From the NCBI GenBank assembly GCA_030671315.1, contig DAOUZW010000087.1, positions 1 through 5,538 on the forward strand: a DNA stretch of 5,538 nt, in the 5' to 3' direction. This DNA is from Candidatus Bathyarchaeota archaeon (lineage in GTDB: Archaea; Thermoproteota; Bathyarchaeia; 40CM-2-53-6; RBG-13-38-9). A program made the translations under genes and the position numbers. Shown here in pieces: positions 1-4,579 of the stretch (within the stretch, counting starts at the first letter, position 1; each line of letters starts with the position of its first letter). Below the pieces are notes generated by a model. The model made no database searches, was not told where the DNA came from, and saw only the letters and a list, made by a program, of their open reading frames with translations.

Positions 1-87
1 ACACTGAATTAAATCTCCTAATTTTCTTCCAGGATAGTTAGCGTAGAGCATCCTAACTCGAAACATGGATCCTGCAGGGGATCCCAT
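1..87 (-). CDS. 5' end of an unrecognised gene, truncated by the window edge
   Basis: An open frame on the minus strand begins at ATG 87-85 and stays open for 28 further codons to base 1. It follows the GAPDH stop codon by 24 nt, so it could be the next gene of the same transcript. The frame has a stop at 102-100 and a possible GTG start at 96-94. Further in-frame ATGs lie at 66-64 and 51-49. From ATG 66 the product begins MFRVRMLYANYPGRKLGDLI, which reads like real protein, while the seven residues before it (MGSPAGS) come from a GC-rich stretch resembling a polylinker. I do not recognise the family. No Shine-Dalgarno sequence is visible before any of the candidate starts. With only 22-29 codons available, both the existence of the gene and its exact start are uncertain. 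Confidence 0.45.
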   Translation of the reverse strand, partial: MGSPAGSMFRVRMLYANYPGRKLGDLIQC

Positions 88-111
88 ATCAAGCACAGAT
101 TAGAGTGATAA

Positions 112-1131
112 CTAACTAGCTTTGTGATCAATATACTTTATTAGATCAACTAGACGACATGAAAAAGCCCACTCATTATCATACCAAGCGAAGACTTTTG
201 CAAATCTCTTTCCAATAACCATAGTGCTAAGACCATCAATTACTGAGGAATTGAAATTTCCTATAATATCTGATGAGACCAAAGGTTCTTCACTATAATC
301 GAGAATGTCTTTCAATGTTGTTTCGGAAGCTTTCTTTAAAGCAGAGTTTATTTCTTCTACTGTGGTGTCTTTTTTTAGTTGAGCTACAAAATCAATTATA
401 GAACCATCGGGAACAGGAACTCTTAACGCAACACCATCCATTTTGCCTTCCATTTCTGGAATAACTTTTCCGACTGCTTTAGCTGCACCAGTGGTTGTGG
501 GAATTATCGATAGGCAGGCGGCTCTGGCTCTTCGAAGATCTCTGTGAGGAAGATCAAGTAGTCTTTGATCATTAGTATAAGCATGGCAAGTTGACATTAA
601 TCCATATTCAATACCAAAAACATCATTCAGGACTTTTACCATTGGAGCTATGCAATTTGTTGTACAAGATGCCATAGAGATTATTTCGTGATTAACTGGA
701 TCATAATCTTCATGGTTAACTCCTAGTACAATCATTACGTCAGGCTTTTTTGCCGGTGCTGTTATAACTACTTTTTTGGCTCCAGCATCAATATGTTTAG
801 CTGCATCATCACGATGTGTAAAAAGTCCAGTTGCCTCAAGAACATATTCAACTTTGAGATCTTTCCATGGTAGACTTGATGGATTTCTTTCTCGAAGGAC
901 TTCAATTCTTTTGTCATCTACTTTGAAGGCAGTTTCTTCAACTTCTATTGTATTATTTAGTTTCCCTAATACTGAATCGTATTTCAGTAAATGTGCTAAC
1001 GTTCGAGAATCCGTGATATCATTTACTGCGACTATGTCGAATTGATCTTGGAATTCTTTGTCTTGTAGAGAGGCTCGATAGAAATTACGTCCTATTCTCC
1101 CGAACCCGTTTATGCCAATTCTTTTTTTCAT
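112..1131 (-). CDS. gap: Class I (bacterial-type) glyceraldehyde-3-phosphate dehydrogenase
   Basis: Cytosolic enzyme that reversibly interconverts glyceraldehyde 3-phosphate and 1,3-bisphosphoglycerate with NAD(P). The 339 residues match the usual class I length. The Rossmann dinucleotide loop GINGFGRIGR is at residues 6-15. The catalytic cysteine is Cys156 in ASCTTNC (154-160), and its partner His183 lies in TCHAYTNDQ. The substrate-binding segments LDLPHRDLRRARAA and SIIPTTTGAAKAV follow, and WYDNE (317-321) is near the C-terminus. Asp38 in VNDITD and the Leu194-Pro195 pair are the positions that favour NAD over NADP in Bacillus-type enzymes, so NAD use is inferred. The whole protein reads like bacterial GapA and not like the archaeal GAPDH (class II, about 340 residues but very different in sequence). 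It lies 41 nt downstream of the aldolase/phosphatase gene on the same strand. The ATG at 1131 directly precedes the conserved N-terminus, so the start is secure. Confidence 0.97.
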   Translation of the reverse strand: MKKRIGINGFGRIGRNFYRASLQDKEFQDQFDIVAVNDITDSRTLAHLLKYDSVLGKLNNTIEVEETAFKVDDKRIEVLRERNPSSLPWKDLKVEYVLEATGLFTHRDDAAKHIDAGAKKVVITAPAKKPDVMIVLGVNHEDYDPVNHEIISMASCTTNCIAPMVKVLNDVFGIEYGLMSTCHAYTNDQRLLDLPHRDLRRARAACLSIIPTTTGAAKAVGKVIPEMEGKMDGVALRVPVPDGSIIDFVAQLKKDTTVEEINSALKKASETTLKDILDYSEEPLVSSDIIGNFNSSVIDGLSTMVIGKRFAKVFAWYDNEWAFSCRLVDLIKYIDHKAS

Positions 1132-1157
1132 GTTGAACGTAAATTGTTTGATTTCGA

Positions 1158-1165
1158 ACTATATT
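1158..1165 (-). promoter_or_regulatory. TATA-like box before gap
   Basis: The minus strand reads AATATAGT here, inside the 41-nt gap between the aldolase/phosphatase stop and the GAPDH start. An archaeal TATA box normally lies about 26 nt before the transcript start, which would put the start near 1135, only a few bases before the gap ATG at 1131. That suggests a nearly leaderless gap mRNA in addition to, or in place of, read-through from the upstream gene. The same gap shows no Shine-Dalgarno sequence, which agrees with leaderless initiation. In AT-rich DNA such a match can easily arise by chance. Confidence 0.35.
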
Positions 1166-1172
1166 GTTTTTC

Positions 1173-2285
1173 CTATTCTGACTTTTGGAATCTGTCTTTT
1201 AGCTTATCGAGTACTTCAGGCAATGTGGTATATTCCATTTCTTCAGAACTGAGTCTATGTGGCATGAAAGGACCATGTAATCGCATATAATCAGCTATTT
1301 CGCCGGCTACTGATCTTGCTCTGTCAAATGCTGGATCATTGAACATATCAGTAGGTCCTATGAGTTTAGCATTACATACTTGGAATCCTAATCCCACAAC
1401 TCTAGGCGGTCCATCAAATCTAGTACATTTGTTTTGAGATTCGGAAACGCTTACAGGCATTAGTGGTCCATTATGCGATCCTCTCATCCATCCTGCCACA
1501 AGATGTGGAAAAGCGAAAGTCTCTAACACCTCTCCAACTGCTGGCAGACCACCTTGTGCTCTAATGATACAAACAGGATCATCTTTTCCTACATATCTCC
1601 CAGCAATCAGCGAAAGCTTAGTTGTGCTTGCTGCTGCAGCAGGCATTCCATCAGACCTATAAATTTTTGAAATGACATACCTATTCGGATCCCCAATCAA
1701 AGCCAATAGATCATATGATTCCTCTGGCGTTTTCAATTTTACAATCTTTCCATCACGTGTGTCCAGAACTTCAAATATGAACCCGCTGTGAAGGTTAATG
1801 TCGATAACAAGTCCAGCTGTGTTGAAAGGATCTGCAAAAATTTTGTATAAAGGAAGATTCCAAGCTCCTGGAGCACATTTATCCGCCATAAAGATCAAGA
1901 TGGGATCGCTTTTTCTCTCCTCAAACTCTAATTCTGCTACGCCAGGGCCCATTCCCTTTACGTTACCGGAGAATGCATCAGCCAGCAAATCTTGGCCTGC
2001 ACCATAAAGCTTCAAGGGTTTCGAGACTTTCTCTGTAACGGCACTAAGAACATTCCATGCTAGTTCATGAATGTTTTTGTCATTTTCACCTTTTTTATGA
2101 CCCATTATTAGTTCAAGATCGTCGCCAACATATGTGACATGAAAATCTTCAACCAAACCGTTGGCCTTTGCTTTTTCCATTTCTTTATTTGCAAATTCTA
2201 TCTGTTGCGGATGTACAACATGATGGCCTGTGAATCCTCCAACATCAGCTTTTATAATTGAGATTGTAGTTTTGTTAACTGTCAT
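1173..2285 (-). CDS. fbp: Bifunctional fructose-1,6-bisphosphate aldolase/phosphatase (type V FBPase)
   Basis: Cytosolic enzyme that condenses dihydroxyacetone phosphate with glyceraldehyde 3-phosphate and then dephosphorylates the fructose 1,6-bisphosphate to fructose 6-phosphate, making gluconeogenesis unidirectional. The 370 residues cover the full family length and align throughout, by memory, with the Sulfolobus tokodaii enzyme. Visible active-site elements are the metal-binding Asp14 in IKADVGG and Asp55-Asp56 in VGDD, the GQDLLADAFSGNVKGMGPG segment (97-114), MADK (133-136), and the Schiff-base Lys234 with Tyr231 in YVGKDD. Arg268 in GWMRGSH, RFDGPPR (289-295), GPFMPHR (338-344) and Tyr352 in EYTTLP complete the set. 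The protein carries both the aldolase (Lys234/Tyr231) and phosphatase (Asp cluster) residues, so both activities are expected. It is the first gene of the leftward transcript and diverges from triosephosphate isomerase. The ATG at 2285 lies just before the conserved TTISIIKAD start; no Shine-Dalgarno sequence is seen. Confidence 0.97.
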   Translation of the reverse strand: MTVNKTTISIIKADVGGFTGHHVVHPQQIEFANKEMEKAKANGLVEDFHVTYVGDDLELIMGHKKGENDKNIHELAWNVLSAVTEKVSKPLKLYGAGQDLLADAFSGNVKGMGPGVAELEFEERKSDPILIFMADKCAPGAWNLPLYKIFADPFNTAGLVIDINLHSGFIFEVLDTRDGKIVKLKTPEESYDLLALIGDPNRYVISKIYRSDGMPAAAASTTKLSLIAGRYVGKDDPVCIIRAQGGLPAVGEVLETFAFPHLVAGWMRGSHNGPLMPVSVSESQNKCTRFDGPPRVVGLGFQVCNAKLIGPTDMFNDPAFDRARSVAGEIADYMRLHGPFMPHRLSSEEMEYTTLPEVLDKLKDRFQKSE

Positions 2286-2327
2286 CTAATTCATCTCGAT
2301 AATTTTCGAATTTTGATACTTTGAACT

Positions 2328-2337
2328 TATGTACATA
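2328..2337. promoter_or_regulatory. 10-bp perfect palindrome upstream of fbp
   Basis: TATGTACATA is a perfect palindrome whose near edge is 43 bp before the fbp ATG. Its position just upstream of a likely transcript start would suit a dimeric regulator or a weak TATA element. The motif is short, and a 10-bp palindrome is not rare in AT-rich DNA. Confidence 0.25.
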
Positions 2338-2410
2338 CTTTTTTGATTAGTTAACCTTTTGACGTAATACTTTGCGTTGATCTAAAAGCACGGTTCGTAA
2401 TATGTGAAAC

Positions 2411-2434
2411 CTCGAAGAATTGACAATATTCGAG
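2411..2434. repeat. Inverted repeat CTCGAA/TTCGAG in the divergent promoter region
   Basis: Six-base arms CTCGAA (2411-2416) and TTCGAG (2429-2434) are separated by 12 nt. The spacer contains a second small dyad, ATTGACAAT (2419-2427), almost on the same centre. The site ends about 11 bp before the TATA-like element of the rightward promoter. That would suit a two-fold symmetric regulator of the triosephosphate isomerase transcript, possibly acting on both divergent promoters. This is inference from symmetry and position only. Confidence 0.3.
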
Positions 2435-2444
2435 CCATAACGCA

Positions 2445-2453
2445 TTATTTAAA
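2445..2453 (+). promoter_or_regulatory. TATA-like box for the rightward transcript
   Basis: TTATTTAAA is the best TATA-like match on the plus strand of the divergent region. With the usual archaeal spacing, the transcript would start near 2475-2477, giving a leader of about 36 nt to the ATG at 2512 or 66 nt to the ATG at 2542. A second TATA-like stretch, TTTAGATATA (2503-2512), would instead produce a nearly leaderless transcript for the ATG at 2542. Confidence 0.4.
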
Positions 2454-2511
2454 GTGAAAAATAAAGAATTAGGTAAGATGAGCAATCTGTTAATTCATAT
2501 AGTTTAGATAT

Positions 2512-3252
2512 ATGCGTTTTATTAATTGTGTGAATGTCTCCATGGTCTCAAATCTAATCAACTATCCATTAATCCTAGTGAATCTCAAATCATATTCTGA
2601 AACAATGGGAGCGAAAGCAGAGGAATTAGCTGAAATCACACAGCATGTTTCTAGTGACACTGGGATATGCATTGGTTTGGCGCCCCAATTTACTGATATA
2701 CAACGATTGAAACGATTTGAAATTCCCATTTTTTCTCAGCATATTGATGGCGTCTTTCCTGGAGCCCACACTGGGCATATACTTGCTGAAGCTGTAAAAT
2801 CATCTGGTTCAGTAGGAACAATATTGAATCATTCCGAAAGACGAATGCTACTTTCAGATATTGAAAGCGCTTTAAAAAGAACTAAAGAAGTAGGCCTAAT
2901 TTCTGTGGTGTGTGTAAATACTACCAATGTAGGGATGGAAGTTGCCGCATTCGATCCAGATATAATCGCGATAGAACCTCCAGAACTTATAGGAACTGGA
3001 ATCGCTGTTTCAAAAGAAAAACCTGAAATTATTTCAGAATCAGTTGAAGGAATAAAACGAATAAACAAAAATGTAACTGTGCTGTGTGGAGCTGGCATCA
3101 CATGTGGAGAAGACGTTTTTTCAGCAATCAAATTGGGCAGCAGTGGAGTATTAGTGGCTAGTGGGATCGTTAAAGCTTCCAATTGGGAAAATATTCTTCA
3201 AGAATTTGCTGACGCCGCCTTAAAAGCTAAGAAAGATGAGGGAACTGAGTGA
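2512..3252 (+). CDS. tpiA: Triosephosphate isomerase, archaeal short type
   Basis: Cytosolic TIM-barrel enzyme that interconverts dihydroxyacetone phosphate and glyceraldehyde 3-phosphate, supplying both substrates of the divergent aldolase/phosphatase. Counting from the ATG at 2512, the catalytic residues are Lys26 in VNLKSY, His107 in LNHSERR and Glu155 in AIEPPELIGTG. The archaeal segments SQHIDGVFPGAHTGH (75-89) and the phosphate-binding CGAGITCGEDV and GVLVASGIVKA are also present. The frame gives 246 residues, while archaeal enzymes usually have about 220-230. The in-frame ATG at 2542 (Met11) gives 236 residues, begins seven residues before the conserved PLILVNLKSY, and may be the true start. 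I report the longest frame because neither start has a ribosome binding site. The stop overlaps the next gene by 4 nt (GTGA), implying translational coupling. The product is short because it lacks helices found in bacterial and eukaryotic enzymes; it is probably a tetramer like other archaeal TIMs. Confidence 0.95.
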   Translation: MRFINCVNVSMVSNLINYPLILVNLKSYSETMGAKAEELAEITQHVSSDTGICIGLAPQFTDIQRLKRFEIPIFSQHIDGVFPGAHTGHILAEAVKSSGSVGTILNHSERRMLLSDIESALKRTKEVGLISVVCVNTTNVGMEVAAFDPDIIAIEPPELIGTGIAVSKEKPEIISESVEGIKRINKNVTVLCGAGITCGEDVFSAIKLGSSGVLVASGIVKASNWENILQEFADAALKAKKDEGTE

Positions 3253-4133
3253 AGATAAAGCTCTATTGTCCAAGTTGTTTAATTAATAGAGCTTTTGTAG
3301 AATCACAAAAAGCTTCAGATGATCCAGAAATAAGACTCAAATCGCTTCTCGCTTCATTCAAAGCTATAAGTTGTAATACAAACCCAAATGTTACACCCGC
3401 ATATCTTGGAACAATTAGAGATCGAACAATAAAGGAAACTTCTAAAAATCCTGATCCATTTCACGAAGAAAAAGTCATAAGCAATCAAAGAGCAATGGAA
3501 CTTTTACCTCTGGCTAAAAATTATATGGAAAAAGCTGAAACACCTTCGGATAAATTCAGAAAAGCCTGCTTGATATCGATAGTGGGTAATGCTTTCGAAT
3601 TTGGCATTAAAGATTATCACTTTGATTATAACGATCTACCAAAGTGGATTGAAGAAGTCGAAAAGGACATTGGAATAGATCATATTAGCAAGATCGAAAA
3701 ATTAGCTAACAAAGCTGGTAGAATTCTATTTTTAACAGACAATGCTGGAGAAATTGCATTTGACAAAATATTGGTTGAACAACTCAAGAACATGGGAGCT
3801 TCTATTACGGTTGCAGTCAAAGCTCACCCAATAAGTAATGATGCAACATTAGAGGACGCTAAAATAGTGAATATGACGAAAATTGCTGATAAAGTAACTA
3901 CCACCGGAACAGATACAGTAGGATTAATTCTAGAAGAATGTAGCAAAGAATTTCTCAATGAGTATGATAACACTGATTTAGTCATTGCAAAAGGCATGGC
4001 TCACTACGAGACAATCACTGAATACAAACTGACGAAACCACACGCTTTATTGTTCAGAGTTAAATGCCTATCAATCTCCAAGGATCTAAAAATTGATCTA
4101 GGAAAAAACATAGCATACCTAATAGAACCATAA
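3249..4133 (+). CDS. DUF89 family metal-dependent phosphatase (ARMT1-like fold)
   Basis: Probable cytosolic phosphatase of the DUF89 family, whose studied members hydrolyse damaged or unwanted phosphometabolites such as fructose 1-phosphate and other sugar phosphates. The 294 residues match the stand-alone prokaryotic subfamily. An N-terminal Cys pair (Cys7, Cys10 in YCPSC) is typical of that subfamily. GNAFEFG lies at 113-119. The metal site is likely Asp164-Asn165 in LTDNAGE with Asp198 in ISNDATLEDA, and Lys248 lies in AKGMAHYE (247-254), the counterpart of the family's SKGQGNFE. The segment ending in Cys273 (ALLFRVKC) is also family-like. The start is GTG at 3249, overlapping the triosephosphate isomerase stop by 4 nt; it places the CPSC motif at the expected distance. 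A stem-loop occupies codons 3-16. Its coupling to triosephosphate isomerase suggests a role in sugar-phosphate quality control, but the substrate is unknown. Confidence 0.88.
   Translation: MKIKLYCPSCLINRAFVESQKASDDPEIRLKSLLASFKAISCNTNPNVTPAYLGTIRDRTIKETSKNPDPFHEEKVISNQRAMELLPLAKNYMEKAETPSDKFRKACLISIVGNAFEFGIKDYHFDYNDLPKWIEEVEKDIGIDHISKIEKLANKAGRILFLTDNAGEIAFDKILVEQLKNMGASITVAVKAHPISNDATLEDAKIVNMTKIADKVTTTGTDTVGLILEECSKEFLNEYDNTDLVIAKGMAHYETITEYKLTKPHALLFRVKCLSISKDLKIDLGKNIAYLIEP
3257..3295 (+). promoter_or_regulatory. 11-bp stem-loop at the start of the DUF89 gene
   Basis: AAAGCTCTATT (3257-3267) is exactly complementary to AATAGAGCTTT (3285-3295), with a 17-nt loop and one further possible G-U pair inside. 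The stem starts 5 nt after the GTG start codon and 4 nt after the triosephosphate isomerase stop. In mRNA it would sit where ribosomes terminate and restart, so it could tune re-initiation or protect the upstream message. The CPSC codons fall in the loop. It is unlikely to be a terminator because the downstream frame is intact. Confidence 0.5.
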
Positions 4134-4173
4134 ATTTTAGGAACAACACATACAAATTAATAGAATATCAACA

Positions 4174-4180
4174 TTTATAA
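4174..4180 (+). promoter_or_regulatory. TATA-like box for tatA
   Basis: TTTATAA is the best TATA match in the 85-bp gap between the DUF89 gene and tatA. The usual spacing puts the transcript start near 4203, leaving a leader of about 16 nt before the ATG at 4219. This marks tatA as the first gene of a new transcript separate from the triosephosphate isomerase pair. Confidence 0.45.
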
Positions 4181-4213
4181 TGGGATACTCTTCACTATTT
4201 GAAGTGTGGGATA
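4181..4213 (+). repeat. Direct repeat TGGGATA around the tatA transcript start
   Basis: TGGGATA occurs at 4181-4187 and again at 4207-4213, exactly 26 bp apart. Between them lies a small dyad, CTTCA (4190-4194) and TGAAG (4200-4204). The first copy directly follows the TATA-like box and the second ends 5 nt before the tatA ATG, so a protein bound here could block transcription or translation start. The copies are short, and function is a guess. Confidence 0.25.
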
Positions 4214-4218
4214 GTTAA

Positions 4219-4545
4219 ATGCCATTTATCGGTCCATGGGAAATAGCCCTAATATTAGCAATAGTACTGATTATTTTTGGTCCTAAAAAACTTCCTCAGT
4301 TAGCAAAATCTATAGGTGAATCAATAAGAGGGTTTAAAGATGCTTCTGATGGAAAAACTCCTACACCAACTCAGCAAACACAACAACCATCACAACCAGT
4401 ACAATACCAAACAAAGGAATCCGACCTTCTTTTAGAGACAGCGAAGAAACTAGGTATTCAAACTGAAGGTAAAACTATGGAACAGATATCTAAAGAGATC
4501 ACCGAAGCCGGATCAAAACCCGCCGAACAAGAATCAAAATCATAA
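4219..4545 (+). CDS. tatA: Sec-independent (Tat) translocase subunit TatA
   Basis: Membrane subunit of the twin-arginine translocase that oligomerises to let folded proteins cross the cytoplasmic membrane. The 108-residue product has the TatA/B plan. A short N-terminal transmembrane helix occupies residues 5-20, with a polar Glu8 near its outer end, where Escherichia coli TatA has Gln8. An FGPKKLP hinge (20-26) and an amphipathic helix (24-43) follow. A Pro/Gln/Thr-rich flexible linker (about 46-66) leads to a compact C-terminal segment (67-97, with AKKLGIQTEGKT) predicted to be helical. The ATG at 4219 puts the membrane helix at the very N-terminus, as the family requires. TatA and TatB cannot be firmly separated by sequence alone, but archaea commonly lack a distinct TatB and the FGP hinge fits TatA. 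The gene is followed after 34 nt by mobA and then by tatC. Confidence 0.93.
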   Translation: MPFIGPWEIALILAIVLIIFGPKKLPQLAKSIGESIRGFKDASDGKTPTPTQQTQQPSQPVQYQTKESDLLLETAKKLGIQTEGKTMEQISKEITEAGSKPAEQESKS

Positions 4546-4560
4546 TCTCATCAATTCATC

Positions 4561-4574
4561 TTTTACCGGTAAAA
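4561..4574. promoter_or_regulatory. 14-bp perfect palindrome just before mobA
   Basis: TTTTACCGGTAAAA is a perfect palindrome in the 34-nt tatA-mobA gap, ending 5 nt before the mobA ATG. In DNA it looks like a binding site for a two-fold symmetric regulator. In mRNA it has no loop and would not form a good hairpin, so an operator is the better guess. It occupies the place where a ribosome binding site would be; none is visible. Confidence 0.4.
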
Positions 4575-4579
4575 ATTGT

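Larger units (their letters stand above)
2286..2511. promoter_or_regulatory. Divergent promoter region between fbp and triosephosphate isomerase
   Basis: These 226 bp hold no credible protein gene and must contain the promoters for both divergent transcripts. On the rightward side there is a TATA-like element at 2445-2453. On the leftward side the clearest element is the palindrome at 2328-2337, whose AT-rich flank could also serve as a TATA element. From there a transcript start near 2306 would give a leader of about 20 nt for the fbp gene. An inverted repeat at 2411-2434 lies between the two and could be a shared operator. A nine-codon ORF begins at 2478. No promoter here has been tested, and the assignments rest only on spacing and composition. 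Confidence 0.5.

Noticed and set aside
67..84. Two GGATCC sites around CCTGCAGG, resembling a cloning polylinker or adapter
   Set aside because: The flanks on both sides are AT-rich like the rest of the window, no other vector sequence is seen, and an open frame reads through it. It may be chance; read coverage across 60-90 and a check against adapter sequences would settle it.
776..1045. 89-codon plus-strand frame antisense to GAPDH
   Set aside because: It lies wholly inside a clearly conserved gene, and its product is Ser-rich with no recognisable domain.
1798..2007. 69-codon plus-strand frame antisense to the aldolase/phosphatase
   Set aside because: The opposite strand encodes conserved catalytic motifs; this frame has no domain and no promoter of its own.
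2829..3182. 117-codon minus-strand frame antisense to triosephosphate isomerase
   Set aside because: Low-complexity Ser/Thr/Pro/Ile composition typical of a shadow frame; the sense strand holds the catalytic His and Glu motifs.
3257..3295. Reading the 11-bp stem-loop as a transcription terminator of tpiA
   Set aside because: It sits inside the coupled and intact DUF89 gene and is followed by only four T residues.
4360..4420. CAA/CCA-rich stretch that looks like a short tandem repeat
   Set aside because: It is simply the codon usage of the Pro/Gln/Thr linker in TatA; no fixed repeat unit is maintained.
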